Source: Clostridium sp. CAG:964 (GTDB taxonomy: Bacteria > Bacillota > Clostridia > Oscillospirales > Acutalibacteraceae). Taken from it: DNA of 25,319 bases. Positions 6,322 through 15,299 of the stretch are shown here, piece after piece. How positions within the stretch are numbered: the first letter of the stretch is position 1; each line of letters opens with the position of its first letter. The position numbers were made by a program, and so were the translations under genes. The stretch covers positions 1 through 25,319 of the forward strand of contig FR891313.1 of assembly GCA_000435335.1 (NCBI GenBank). The letters are read 5' to 3'. Below the pieces are notes generated by a model. It was given only the letters and a program-made list of their open reading frames with translations. It was not told the DNA's origin and did no database searches.

Positions 6322-7917
6322 CTACGCTTGATTCATAATAAGTACATCGTCCTCCATAACAACCGTACTTCCTGTAGGAATAACAACCTTTTCGTTACGC
6401 TTGATAAGAATAACCAGCTTGTCAGGGCCGAATTTAATATCCGACAGACTTTTTCCGAGCCATTTATTGTCGGCGTCAATTCTTATTTCTGTTAAGCAGC
6501 CTTCAAATTCCTTATCAAGTGAAGGCCCGCTTACAATAACATTGTCGTTCTTCATAATAACGGTGTCGCCCTTTGGAACAATTTGAGCACCGTTTCTTAT
6601 AATCAGTGCAACAAGTACATTTGGCAAAAGGTCAATATCCTTTAGTGCTTTGTCACACCATGGGTGGCTATTCCCTATTTTCAGCTTTAAAAACTGTACG
6701 GGTACTTCGTCGGCATAGTCGTTAAAGGTTTTCATAACATCGCTGTTGTTGTCAATCATATTCAGCTTATTGGATATAAACGGAATGAGCGTACCCTGCA
6801 GCGAAATTGAAAACAGAACTATAAAGAACACTACATGGAAAACGTCGTTCTTAATATATGCCGGACTTACCATAGCCATTATGGCAAATACTATAGACGC
6901 CGCTCCCCTTAACCCTGACCACGAAACTAAAAGCTGCTGTTTTAGCGGACATTTAAACGGTGTAAGTATAGCAAAAACCGAAATAGGCCTTGCTATAAAG
7001 GTTAAGAACAACGCAATAGCCAACGCCGGCAGTACAATCTGCGGCAGCTGTGACGGGAACGCCAAAAGCCCCAGCAAAAAGAATATAAGTATCTGCATAA
7101 GTCCGGTAATTCCGTCAAAGAAATTAACAAGCTTTTTCTTGCTTTTAAAGGACTTGTTGCCCAGTATTAAACCTGTAATATATGTACTTAAATATCCGTT
7201 TCCGCCTATTACAGAGGAAAGTGCATAAGACACCAACGCCATACTGAATACAAGAATAGACTCAAAGCCGTCATTGCTGAATTTTACCTTGGTTAAAATG
7301 AAATGGCATATAAGTGCCATAACCACACCAACAGCAGCACCGTACACAACTTGAGCAAAAATCATATATATAATATGAGTGCCGCTTGCCTCGCCGTTCA
7401 TAAGTGAAAGCACAATAACCGTAAGCATATATGAGCAGGGGTCGTTACTGCCGCTTTCTACCTCTAAAAGTGAGGCTGTGTTGTATTTTAAATTAAGCCT
7501 TTTTGAACGCAGTATAGAAAACACGGAGGCTGCGTCGGTAGAGCTGATAACAGCACCTATTAAAAAGCTTTCCAAAAGCCCAAAGCCCAATACAAAATGG
7601 CAAAATATACCGGTAATTGCCGCCGTAAGCAATACGCCTACTGTAGAAAGCATTACCGCTTTTACAGCCACTGTTTTAGCCTTTTGCCAGTTTGTACCAA
7701 AGCCGCCATAGAACATTATAAAAATAAGCGCTATAGAGCATACCTGTTCTGCAACAGAGTAGTTGTCAAACTGAATTTTAAATACTCCGTCAGAGCCGAA
7801 TACCATACCCAGAAATATAAATACAAGCAGTGTAGGCACACCCAGCTTTGCCGAAAATTTACTGGCTAAAAGACAAACTAAAATTACACCTGCTGCCAGC
7901 AGCAGTTCTACTGTCAT
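6322..7917 (-). CDS. CPA1-family K+(Na+)/H+ antiporter with TrkA-C domains
   Basis: This is a 531-aa integral membrane protein. The N-terminal ~390 residues hold about 12 hydrophobic segments, with the Na_H_Exchanger core signatures IGAVISSTDAASVFSIL and SLLEVESGSNDPCSYML (the membrane Asp pair region) and SWSGLRGAASIVFAIMA. The cytosolic tail has TrkA-C/RCK-C modules: LKLKIGNSHPWCDKALKDID with VIMKNDNVIVSGP, then a second LGKSLSDIKF ... VVMEDDVLIM. This matches the NhaP2/CvrA-type potassium/proton antiporters, which exchange cytosolic K+ or Na+ for H+ and are often gated by nucleotides through the RCK-C part. The ATG at 7917 was preferred over 7923 because AAGGGAGG lies 7 nt before it. Cation specificity cannot be read from sequence. 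It has its own promoter and terminator. Confidence 0.92.
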   Translation of the reverse strand: MTVELLLAAGVILVCLLASKFSAKLGVPTLLVFIFLGMVFGSDGVFKIQFDNYSVAEQVCSIALIFIMFYGGFGTNWQKAKTVAVKAVMLSTVGVLLTAAITGIFCHFVLGFGLLESFLIGAVISSTDAASVFSILRSKRLNLKYNTASLLEVESGSNDPCSYMLTVIVLSLMNGEASGTHIIYMIFAQVVYGAAVGVVMALICHFILTKVKFSNDGFESILVFSMALVSYALSSVIGGNGYLSTYITGLILGNKSFKSKKKLVNFFDGITGLMQILIFFLLGLLAFPSQLPQIVLPALAIALFLTFIARPISVFAILTPFKCPLKQQLLVSWSGLRGAASIVFAIMAMVSPAYIKNDVFHVVFFIVLFSISLQGTLIPFISNKLNMIDNNSDVMKTFNDYADEVPVQFLKLKIGNSHPWCDKALKDIDLLPNVLVALIIRNGAQIVPKGDTVIMKNDNVIVSGPSLDKEFEGCLTEIRIDADNKWLGKSLSDIKFGPDKLVILIKRNEKVVIPTGSTVVMEDDVLIMNQA

Positions 7918-8012
7918 TAGCATACCTCCCTTTTAAGCTTATTAATACGGAATTATAAAAATCAACGAAAGCAAGCCGTGTTTTACATTAAGTAATAGCT
8001 TCCCTATGTCAT

Positions 8013-8041
8013 ATTATAACATATTTTACATTATTTGAAAA
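8013..8041 (-). promoter_or_regulatory. Promoter of the antiporter gene
   Basis: On the minus strand TTTTCA (8036-8041), 17-nt spacer and perfect TATAAT (8013-8018), giving a leader of about 90 nt. Confidence 0.65.
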
Positions 8042-8282
8042 ACGGCAAAGCCCCCACCTAGACTGCAAAACAATCATATCGTTTTGCACACTGCCTTTGA
8101 TTTTACTATAACATTGCTGTATTTTATGTAAAATGTATAGTGTGGATTTAATTTTAATTAAAAGTTTACATTTCAATGGCTTTGGTAAAAGCAATTTTAG
8201 GCTTAGAAACAAAAATGAAGATGTATATTATTAAAATTATTGATATAGGCTAAAGCTATGGCAAAGTGCGTATTTTAAGTAT

Positions 8283-8311
8283 TTTACAGAAATTATTTGC
8301 TATAGTAAAAT
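8283..8311 (+). promoter_or_regulatory. Promoter of metE-metF
   Basis: TTTACA (8283-8288), 17-nt spacer, TAAAAT (8306-8311). The start should fall near 8318, leaving only about 25 nt of leader before the ATG, with AAGGAG as RBS. That is too short for a SAM or T-box riboswitch. Confidence 0.6.
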
Positions 8312-8342
8312 TAGTTCATCACAAACAAGGAGCAAAAAATAA

Positions 8343-10613
8343 ATGAAAACTTCAATTATCGGTTATCCACGAGTAGGTGCACTTAGAGAGCTTAAGTTTG
8401 CTACCGAAAAGTATTTCAGAAATGAAATCGCAGCAGAAGATTTGCAGAGCACTGCAAGGGAAATAAGAAAAACACAGTGGACTACACTAAAAAACAGCGG
8501 TCTTGATTTTATACCGTCAAACGACTTTTCGTTCTATGACAATGTACTTGACACAGCCGTATTGTTCAACATTATTCCACAGCGTTATAAAGACCTTGGT
8601 TTGTCAAGCCTGAACACATACTTTGCTATGGCAAGAGGTTATCAGGGAGAAAGCGGCGATGTTAAAGCACTGGCTATGAAAAAGTGGTTTAACACAAACT
8701 ACCACTATATGGTACCTGAAATTGACATCAAAACAGAAATCAGCCTAACAGGCACAAAGCCGTTTGACGAATATAAAGAGGCTCTTGACCTTGGCATACA
8801 GACAAAACCGGTAATTACAGGTGCCTTTACACTGCTGAAGCTGTTAAGATATACAGACAACAGCAATGTACAAGACTTTGCCGACAGCATTACAGACGCT
8901 TACTGCCAATATTTTAACAAGCTAAACAGCTTAGGCGTACAGTGGGCACAGCTTGACGAACCATATTTGGTGCATGACCTTACAGATGCAGACATTGAGC
9001 TGTTTACAAAGCTATACAAGGGTATTTTACAACAGAAAGGCAATGTTAAGGTAATTTTGCAAACATACTTTGGCGATGTGCGTGATATTTACAATCAGCT
9101 TACAGACCTTGACCTTGACGCAATAGGACTTGACTTTATAGAGGGCAGACAAACAAGCTCTTTGGTAGAAAGCAACGGCTTCCCAAAGGATAAAATTCTG
9201 TTTGCCGGCGTCGTAAACGGCAAAAACATTTGGAGAAACAACTACAAGAAAACCCTTTCTGCTCTTACACAGCTTAAAAATTCAGGTATAAACACCGTTA
9301 TTAATACCTCCTGCTCACTGCTTCACACTCCGTATACATTAAAGAACGAAACAAAGCTTACACAGGAGTACACAAAGCACTTTGCCTTTGCCGAGGAAAA
9401 GCTTTCAGAGCTTGCACAGCTAAAAGAGCTTTCAGAGCTTGACAGCTACGAAAGCTCACCTATCTTTGCCCACAACTCTGCACTGTTTAACGAAAGAGTA
9501 AACTGTGTTGACAAAGCGGTACAAAAAAGAGTAAGCGAAATTAAGGAAAGCGACTTTACCCGTTTGCCTGAATTTGCAGAAAGAGAAAAAATCCAGAAGG
9601 AAACCTTTAAGCTCCCTCTATTCCCTACTACAACTATCGGTTCTTTCCCGCAAACACTTGATGTAAAGAAAAACCGTACTGCCTTTAAAAAGGGTGAAAT
9701 TACAGAAAAGCAGTATGTAGAGTTTAACAAAAATAAAATTGCAGAATGTGTAAGGCTGCAGGAGAAAATAGGACTTGATGTACTTGTACACGGCGAATAT
9801 GAGCGTAACGATATGGTTGAATACTTTGGCGAACAGCTAAAGGGCTACCTGTTTACAGAAAAGGCTTGGGTACAGTCCTACGGCACACGCTGTGTAAAGC
9901 CACCTATTATATGGGGCGATGTATCCCGTACAAAACCTATGACTGTTGATTGGTCTGTATATGCACAGAGCCTTACCAAAAAGCCAATGAAGGGTATGCT
10001 GACAGGCCCTGTTACAATTCTTAACTGGTCATTCCCTCGTGAGGATATATCAATTAAGGAAAGCACATATCAGATAGCACTTGCTATTCGTGACGAAGTG
10101 CTTGACTTGGAGAAAAACGGCATTAAGATTATTCAGGTAGACGAAGCGGCACTGCGTGAAAAGCTGCCTCTGCGTAAATCTGACTGGTACAGTGAGTATC
10201 TTGACTGGGCTATACCTGCATTCCGTTTGGTACACAGCGGCACAAAGCCTGAAACACAAATACACACACATATGTGCTACAGTGAATTTACAGATATTAT
10301 TCCTGCCATTGACAATATGGACGCAGATGTTATTACCTTTGAGGCATCTCGTTCAGACCTGCTGATTCTTGACTCACTAAAGGAAAATAACTTTAAAACA
10401 GAGGTAGGTCCGGGCGTATACGATATACATTCGCCAAGAGTTCCGTCTGTAGCTGAAATTAAATCCGCACTTGACAAAATGCTTACAAAAATAGACAAAA
10501 CTAAGCTGTGGGTAAACCCTGACTGCGGACTAAAAACAAGAGGCACTGCCGAAACAACAGCAAGCCTTAAAAACCTTGTTGAGGCGGCAAAGGAATTGCG
10601 AAATGAAAACTAA
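8343..10613 (+). CDS. metE: Cobalamin-independent methionine synthase MetE
   Basis: This 756-aa cytosolic enzyme moves the methyl group of 5-methyltetrahydropteroyl-triglutamate to homocysteine, giving methionine without B12. The N-terminal barrel starts SIIGYPRVGALRELKFATEK; the C-terminal catalytic barrel starts near residue 425 (FPTTTIGSFPQTLDVKKNR). The zinc ligands are all visible: H643 and C645 in HTHMCYSEF, E667 in ITFEASRSD, and C728 in NPDCGLKTRG. Length matches E. coli MetE (753 aa), so it is full length. The start is ATG 8343 with AAGGAG 10 nt upstream. It overlaps metF by 11 nt, so the enzyme and the supplier of its methyl donor are translated together. Confidence 0.98.
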   Translation: MKTSIIGYPRVGALRELKFATEKYFRNEIAAEDLQSTAREIRKTQWTTLKNSGLDFIPSNDFSFYDNVLDTAVLFNIIPQRYKDLGLSSLNTYFAMARGYQGESGDVKALAMKKWFNTNYHYMVPEIDIKTEISLTGTKPFDEYKEALDLGIQTKPVITGAFTLLKLLRYTDNSNVQDFADSITDAYCQYFNKLNSLGVQWAQLDEPYLVHDLTDADIELFTKLYKGILQQKGNVKVILQTYFGDVRDIYNQLTDLDLDAIGLDFIEGRQTSSLVESNGFPKDKILFAGVVNGKNIWRNNYKKTLSALTQLKNSGINTVINTSCSLLHTPYTLKNETKLTQEYTKHFAFAEEKLSELAQLKELSELDSYESSPIFAHNSALFNERVNCVDKAVQKRVSEIKESDFTRLPEFAEREKIQKETFKLPLFPTTTIGSFPQTLDVKKNRTAFKKGEITEKQYVEFNKNKIAECVRLQEKIGLDVLVHGEYERNDMVEYFGEQLKGYLFTEKAWVQSYGTRCVKPPIIWGDVSRTKPMTVDWSVYAQSLTKKPMKGMLTGPVTILNWSFPREDISIKESTYQIALAIRDEVLDLEKNGIKIIQVDEAALREKLPLRKSDWYSEYLDWAIPAFRLVHSGTKPETQIHTHMCYSEFTDIIPAIDNMDADVITFEASRSDLLILDSLKENNFKTEVGPGVYDIHSPRVPSVAEIKSALDKMLTKIDKTKLWVNPDCGLKTRGTAETTASLKNLVEAAKELRNEN

Positions 10614-11463
10614 CGAACTATTCAAGAAAAAAACTGTGCTTTCCTTTGAGGTTTTTCCTCCAAAGAAAAGCTCGCCTATAAACACTATTTACGATACCCT
10701 GGAGGGGCTAAAGGATACTTCACCCGACTTTATAAGCGTTACCTACGGAGCAGGCGGAAGTAAAAACCGAAATGCAACCTTTGAAATAGCAAGTGAAATT
10801 AAAAACAAATATCACATAGAAAGCGTTGCCCACCTGCCGGGAATAGGCCTTACAAGGGACGATGTTCTTGAAAAGCTGGGCGAGCTACAGGATAAGGGTA
10901 TCGAAAATGTACTTGCCCTTAGAGGTGATATTCCCCAAGATTATGACGGCAGCGGCGATTTTAAATATGCCTGTGACCTAATTTCTTTCATAAAAGAGCA
11001 CAGCAATGTAAATATTATAGCCGCCTGCTACCCTGAGGGGCATATTGAATGCGAAAGCAAAATTAAAGATATTCACCATTTGAAAACAAAGGTAGACGCC
11101 GGTGCAAGCCAGCTTATGACGCAGCTATTTTTTGATAACGACTATTTTTATTCCTTTAGAGACCGTTGTAGTTTAGCCGGCATTGATGTGCCTATTGAAG
11201 CGGGAATTATGCCTGTAGTAAATAAAAAGCAAATAGAGCGAATGGCTACCCTGTGCGGTGCAACAGTACCTAAAAAATTCAGGGCAATTATGGACAAATA
11301 CAGCGACAATCCTGTTGCTATGCGTGACGCAGGCATTGCATACGCTATCGACCAAATTGTTGACCTAATTGCCCGAGGTGCAGACGGTATACATCTGTAT
11401 ACTATGAACAACCCCTACATAGCACAAAAAATTTACAGTGCTGTTCACAGGCTGATAGCATAA
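10603..11463 (+). CDS. metF: 5,10-methylenetetrahydrofolate reductase MetF
   Basis: At 286 aa this is a normal bacterial MTHFR TIM barrel. It reduces 5,10-methylene-THF to 5-methyl-THF, the methyl donor used by MetE. The conserved start FEVFPPK is at residues 15-21, with catalytic-type Glu at 16. ISVTYGAGGS, NVLALRGDIP (folate/FAD site) and GASQLMTQLFFDNDYFY follow in the family order. The frame is open back to 10576, but ATG 10603 has AAAGGA at good spacing and gives the usual N-terminus, so I chose it. It overlaps the end of metE by 11 nt. Flavin is expected as cofactor; the electron donor (NADH or a ferredoxin-linked partner) is not evident. Confidence 0.96.
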   Translation: MKTNELFKKKTVLSFEVFPPKKSSPINTIYDTLEGLKDTSPDFISVTYGAGGSKNRNATFEIASEIKNKYHIESVAHLPGIGLTRDDVLEKLGELQDKGIENVLALRGDIPQDYDGSGDFKYACDLISFIKEHSNVNIIAACYPEGHIECESKIKDIHHLKTKVDAGASQLMTQLFFDNDYFYSFRDRCSLAGIDVPIEAGIMPVVNKKQIERMATLCGATVPKKFRAIMDKYSDNPVAMRDAGIAYAIDQIVDLIARGADGIHLYTMNNPYIAQKIYSAVHRLIA

Positions 11464-11519
11464 TAATATTATACCGCTGTATACACTAAAGCTCCTTATT
11501 TTAAACGAATTATATAATA

Positions 11520-11556
11520 AAAAGTGCGATGACTAAAATTAAGTCATCGCACTTTT
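11520..11556. terminator. Bidirectional terminator between metF and the PP2C gene
   Basis: AAAAGTGCGATGACT (11520-11534) and AGTCATCGCACTTTT (11542-11556) form a perfect 15-bp stem with a 7-nt loop. T-rich tracts follow on both strands, and the flanking genes converge. Confidence 0.93.
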
Positions 11557-11593
11557 GCTTTTATATAAATACAATATATTTCTTAATTAACGG

Positions 11594-12829
11594 TTACTTC
11601 ATAATACATTGGATAATTAATGTATCATATTGACCTATGCCGTCCGATAAATCGCTGTCTATTATTTCTATTCTTTCCTCAGGCGTAAGCTTGTATTGCT
11701 TTCCGTTTGCTGAAATTGTAACGGTGCTGTCTTCAACAGACAAAATCTCCAGCTCCATAATGCCTTTTTGAAAGCCGCAGCAGCCAATCATATCAAGGTG
11801 CACTGCCCCTTCATTTGCTTCAATTTCTTTTTTCTGTATATAATCGTCAGAAACCGACGGTGCCCCCAAATTACCTGCACGGTATATTTTCAGGTAAGGC
11901 TCCTTTTTCCTTTCATATAAAACTGCATTATCCTTTATATGCTCAATGTCAAGAATACATCCTACAGACATATCATCTGCACTGCCCTGTGCCGAAAGGG
12001 TTGGCAAATAATCCGCAAGGGCCTCTGCCGCCTTTTCTTCTGTTTCGTCGGCAAAGGAGGTCATTACCACACGGTAAAAATTATGCAGATGCCTTTCATT
12101 TGTAAAGCTGTCGTCAATGCCGTCGCTGCCTGCAAATACGGCGGCAGGAAGCTCACGGCTGAAGAAATAGCGAAATTCACTGCCGGCATTGGAATCGCAT
12201 ATAGATGTTGTAATATTTAAAAAGCACTGCTCATCCCACGGAATAGGCTCGGAATCAACTCCCGCCTTGTCAAATACAACGCATTTTCCGTCGCCAATAT
12301 GAATGCCAAACCAAAAGTCCTTGGTAACCACCACGCCTATAAGTGTAGCACCATATGCAGACTGTACCTTTTCGCCCTTTGTATAGCGAGCCTTAGCCTT
12401 GTCGGACACCGCCTGCATTTCCTCCTCTGTAAAAGGATTTGCGGCAATATCCTCATCCACAAGAATATTCCAGTTAGTTACCACACTGCGTATAAACCAA
12501 CGCATCTGCTCGCCGATTTGCTTGTCTGTTTTGCAGGCATTCAGTGCGTCAGAAAAGTTTTTGGCCTTGTTTTTCAGAAAGGTTTCTGTAGAATTCTCCT
12601 GTGGCTCCTCCGCCGAAGATGCAAACGCATTCTCTACACAGCGACAGAAGGCCTCTGCGGCAAACCGGCTTCCTCTGTCAGAACGGAAATAATCCTCACC
12701 GCCGTGTCCGTCCGAAACAACTGCCAGCGTATAGCCTTCCGCCTCTATGCTCATAGAATAATCCTGACAAACCGTTCCTTTTTTAATGTGGGACGCACCT
12801 ATGCTTGTAAAATGAAAGCTGCGGTACAT
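11594..12829 (-). CDS. PP2C-family Ser/Thr protein phosphatase of a TerY-P triad
   Basis: This 411-aa cytosolic metal-dependent phosphatase has all the PP2C metal motifs: CQD (21-23), VSDGHGGEDYF (38-48), HIGDGKCVVFD (177-187), FAGSDGIDDSF (232-242) and SADDMSVG (283-290). A region of about 95 residues between motifs 2 and 3 is longer than in minimal PP2Cs, and a C-terminal beta-rich extension (about 315-411) follows. I chose ATG 12829 (MYRSFHFTSIGASHIKKG), the usual PP2C start, over an upstream TTG. It begins 5 nt after the vWA stop, so translation is probably coupled. With the kinase and vWA protein it matches the YegI-PphC-YegL arrangement of E. coli, where the phosphatase would reverse kinase action. 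Last gene of the operon, followed by a terminator. Confidence 0.93.
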   Translation of the reverse strand: MYRSFHFTSIGASHIKKGTVCQDYSMSIEAEGYTLAVVSDGHGGEDYFRSDRGSRFAAEAFCRCVENAFASSAEEPQENSTETFLKNKAKNFSDALNACKTDKQIGEQMRWFIRSVVTNWNILVDEDIAANPFTEEEMQAVSDKAKARYTKGEKVQSAYGATLIGVVVTKDFWFGIHIGDGKCVVFDKAGVDSEPIPWDEQCFLNITTSICDSNAGSEFRYFFSRELPAAVFAGSDGIDDSFTNERHLHNFYRVVMTSFADETEEKAAEALADYLPTLSAQGSADDMSVGCILDIEHIKDNAVLYERKKEPYLKIYRAGNLGAPSVSDDYIQKKEIEANEGAVHLDMIGCCGFQKGIMELEILSVEDSTVTISANGKQYKLTPEERIEIIDSDLSDGIGQYDTLIIQCIMK

Positions 12830-12834
12830 ATTAA

Positions 12835-13605
12835 TCACCAATTCCAATCCTCTTGATTTTCAGAGGAAACAGGAGTATTTGCAATTTCTACGCCCCCTAC
12901 AGGATCCTCTGCAACGGTATTCTTAATAGCCTCAATTGTATCATTTTGTTTATTGGTTGCCTGGTCCACACCGCCCTTGCCTACACCGCTGGACTTTGAG
13001 CCTATCTGTGAGGCTGTAACGGAAACAAAACGAATCATCTTTGTAAGAGCCTCAGGAGTATGAACTGTAATTACGGCTTCCTTGTTACCGGTAAACTCAG
13101 CCAAAACATCCTTGTTGGCGTCGTCGCCTATAGCAACAGCTACCTTAATGGCCTTTTTAAACCAGTTGTTTTCCTTAAGCCTGCCAAGTTCCTTTTGGTA
13201 TTCGTCGGTAGGCTCTCCGTCGGACAGCAGAAAAATTGCCGGAGCAAAGGAGCCTGCCACATCACTCATAAAAGCCTTGCGGGAAAGCTTTTCATTCAGC
13301 ATTTTGCACATTTCACCAAAGTCTGTTAAACCGTCAGCATTCAGATGATTCCATCTGAAATCTGCGGCATCCATAGGTGCCGGCGTTATCCAGCGGGCAC
13401 CGCTTGAAAATTCAAGTACGGCAATTTTAATTGCTGCGTCTGCGTTATCGCTTGAAAGCTTGCAAATTTCCGGAATAACCTCTTCTACTGCGGAATTCAG
13501 CGTTCCTATTTTGCTTCCGTCCATACTGCCCGATGTATCCACCAGAAAAAACAGCGTCATAGTTCTGCGTGCAACCTTTACCGCATTTTCGTATATACCT
13601 GCCAT
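12835..13605 (-). CDS. TerY-like von Willebrand factor A domain protein
   Basis: At 256 aa, residues 15-205 form a vWA domain with a complete MIDAS metal site: DTSGS (23-27), T94 in DGLTDFGE, and D129 in LLSDGEPTD. The tail (206-256) is low-complexity and acidic at the end (SENQEDWNW), probably flexible. There is no signal peptide or membrane segment, so it is cytosolic, unlike secreted vWA adhesins. Its placement between kinase and PP2C genes is the TerY-P triad order, in which the vWA protein is thought to scaffold or be a substrate. The start is ATG 13605 with GGAGGG 7 nt before it. Ligand and partners are not shown by sequence. Confidence 0.92.
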   Translation of the reverse strand: MAGIYENAVKVARRTMTLFFLVDTSGSMDGSKIGTLNSAVEEVIPEICKLSSDNADAAIKIAVLEFSSGARWITPAPMDAADFRWNHLNADGLTDFGEMCKMLNEKLSRKAFMSDVAGSFAPAIFLLSDGEPTDEYQKELGRLKENNWFKKAIKVAVAIGDDANKDVLAEFTGNKEAVITVHTPEALTKMIRFVSVTASQIGSKSSGVGKGGVDQATNKQNDTIEAIKNTVAEDPVGGVEIANTPVSSENQEDWNW

Positions 13606-13630
13606 TGTAATTCCCTCCGAATCTAAAATT

Positions 13631-14938
13631 TTATTTACTGTATTCTATAATTCCGATACTGTTTGGAAAATGAATTGCTTTTATTGCCGTTATAGGAACA
13701 ATCTGCCCCTTGGCAATGGGCTTAAGCGTACCGTCAAGTGTTTCTGCGTTCCACACTATATCGCTGACATTTCTAAGTCCCCACATAGCCGGATTTTTTG
13801 GATTTCGTTCTACCTCGCCTGTAACTTGGGTAAAATCGTCACTGTCCTTATCAATATGACATCGGTACATTTTTACCCCCGGAAACAAAGCCAAGCCATA
13901 TTTATGATTATGGCAGTTTAGAACAGGCGGCTTTGGTATCCTCCTGCCGCAGTTAATGCAGCTTGCATCGCCTGCAACATTAATAAAGGTTTCCGCCCCG
14001 CAAGGACAGGTAATAATCGTATCACGAAGTCTTGTAAAGGCAAGCTGCCAGTCATTGTCTGTCATACGGGTTGTTTTCCCTGTCATAGCGTCCTTTGAAA
14101 GTGCCGTAATAAATTTATTTTGAATAAATTGCGGATACAGCGGCCAGAATTTTATGGCATTGGAATGAACGCCACGCACAGGTCTGTTACTGTCGTCTGT
14201 AGGGTCATAAATAAATACAGGGTCTTTGCCGTAGTACTTTAGCTCCAGCTCCTCGGTAAGGCAAGGTGCCTCCACAACACGCTTTCCCTCAAGAGGGTGG
14301 TCAAGAAACAGCAAACGGAACAGCACCACGGCCAAAGAAAAACGGTCTGTCATAACATCGGGGCGTTTTAGGTTGCGAACAACCTCCGGTGCCATATATC
14401 TGGCCTTTCCTGCAATCCCCAGACTTTCACCATATGGAGCAACATTGTCATTGTCGCAAATAAGAACATCTCCGTTTTCAGCGTCAATAAAAAAGTTGCC
14501 GTCATTCAAATCCTGATAAGAAAAGCCGTTGCGGTGCAGCTCACGAAAGCCGTTGGTAATATTAAGTGCTGCATTAACCGCCGACGAAAGGGACTGAAAA
14601 TGGGCCTTAGCCAAAAGAAAATCGGAGAATTCACGGTAATTCTTTGGGCGAAGCTCCATAATATAGCCAAAACTGCCGTCTGCAGGCTGGGTAAGGTACA
14701 GCGGCCACAAAAAGGCTTTTGTGGGAGCACCCTTATTTACATTGTTTTCAAGATTTTGGTAAAATTTCTTTGGGTTTTGCACGGCTCCCTTATGGTACCA
14801 TTTTAGGGCGTATTCCTTACCGCCTATGGCAACACGGTAAACTACGCCTTGTCCCCCCTCGCCAAGCTTTTGGATAATTTCCGCATAGGAACCGTTGGCT
14901 AAAGGGATTTTATATCCTTTTGGATAATACTCTGCCAT
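13631..14938 (-). CDS. Ser/Thr protein kinase with C-terminal zinc ribbon (TerY-P triad)
   Basis: At 435 aa, the kinase domain covers residues about 15-305: glycine loop GEGGQGVVY (26-34), ATP-binding K46 in YALKWY, catalytic loop YQDLNDGN (141-148; D143, N148), metal-binding D162 in CDNDN, MAPE (182-185) and D198. The HRD and DFG motifs are thus replaced by YQD and DND, but the catalytic residues remain, so activity is expected. A zinc ribbon follows (CPC at 311-313, CINC at 327-330). The last ~90 residues (LFPGVKMYRCHID, WGLRNVSDIVW) look like a small beta domain, FHA-like in pattern but not proven. There is no membrane segment. RBS AAAGGAGA lies 8 nt before ATG 14938. It would phosphorylate the vWA protein or other targets. 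Confidence 0.92.
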   Translation of the reverse strand: MAEYYPKGYKIPLANGSYAEIIQKLGEGGQGVVYRVAIGGKEYALKWYHKGAVQNPKKFYQNLENNVNKGAPTKAFLWPLYLTQPADGSFGYIMELRPKNYREFSDFLLAKAHFQSLSSAVNAALNITNGFRELHRNGFSYQDLNDGNFFIDAENGDVLICDNDNVAPYGESLGIAGKARYMAPEVVRNLKRPDVMTDRFSLAVVLFRLLFLDHPLEGKRVVEAPCLTEELELKYYGKDPVFIYDPTDDSNRPVRGVHSNAIKFWPLYPQFIQNKFITALSKDAMTGKTTRMTDNDWQLAFTRLRDTIITCPCGAETFINVAGDASCINCGRRIPKPPVLNCHNHKYGLALFPGVKMYRCHIDKDSDDFTQVTGEVERNPKNPAMWGLRNVSDIVWNAETLDGTLKPIAKGQIVPITAIKAIHFPNSIGIIEYSK

Positions 14939-15012
14939 ATTTTAATCTCCTTTCGCTTTGTACTAAACACTGTTAAAACATCAGACGGCAAGGGCAGCTA
15001 AAGCACCTGCTT

Positions 15013-15243
15013 TTATGCCTCTGCCTGAACAGCCGCACTGTCGTCAAAGCTGTAATCCTTTATCCACTCCACAGCCGGAGCATAACCTAACTGTGCGGCT
15101 TCTGCTATCCACTGTGCCGCTTCATTCATATCCTGAGGACGCTCTCTGCCAAGCTCATAGCAAATACCGAGCCGGTACATAGCATAGGGTCTCCCTGATT
15201 TTGCGGCCTTTATAAGCTTTCTCATTTTTTTACTTTTACTCAT
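15013..15243 (-). CDS. Tiny Sel1-repeat protein, 76 aa
   Basis: I start this at ATG 15243 (MSKSKKMRKLIKAAKSGRPY), because AAGGAGG lies 8 nt before it; the open frame to 15264 has no such site. The protein has a basic N-terminus and then one and a half Sel1-like repeats: YAMYRLGICYELGRERPQD and AAQWIAEAAQLGYAPAVEWI, a TPR-like helix-turn-helix scaffold for protein binding. It lies 74 nt before the kinase gene and is probably co-transcribed. Such a short Sel1 protein would be an adaptor rather than an enzyme. The partner is unknown; the other Sel1 protein of the operon (16609-17013) is a candidate. Confidence 0.8.
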   Translation of the reverse strand: MSKSKKMRKLIKAAKSGRPYAMYRLGICYELGRERPQDMNEAAQWIAEAAQLGYAPAVEWIKDYSFDDSAAVQAEA

Positions 15244-15299
15244 AGGTCTGCCCTCCTTTGGCATAGTAACCGCAGATATTTAATGAACTGCTTTCTTTC

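Larger units (their letters stand above)
7918..8342. other. Divergent intergenic region between antiporter and metE
   Basis: It holds a minus-strand promoter (8013-8041), a plus-strand promoter (8283-8311) and, between them, a bulged hairpin around 8066-8090 with stem TGCAAAAC/GTTTTGCA. I found no S-box, T-box or cobalamin riboswitch signature. Confidence 0.6.

Noticed and set aside
6746..7228. Plus-strand frame of 160 aa inside the antiporter gene
   Set aside because: It is a shadow of the membrane-protein codons on the other strand, with no RBS.
8057..8100. Possible riboswitch upstream of the antiporter
   Set aside because: The hairpin lies upstream of the likely promoter (8013-8041), so it would not be in the antiporter mRNA; no known riboswitch core is visible.
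12299..12856. Plus-strand frame of 185 aa opposite the PP2C gene
   Set aside because: The minus strand shows all PP2C motifs; the antisense frame has no domain signal.
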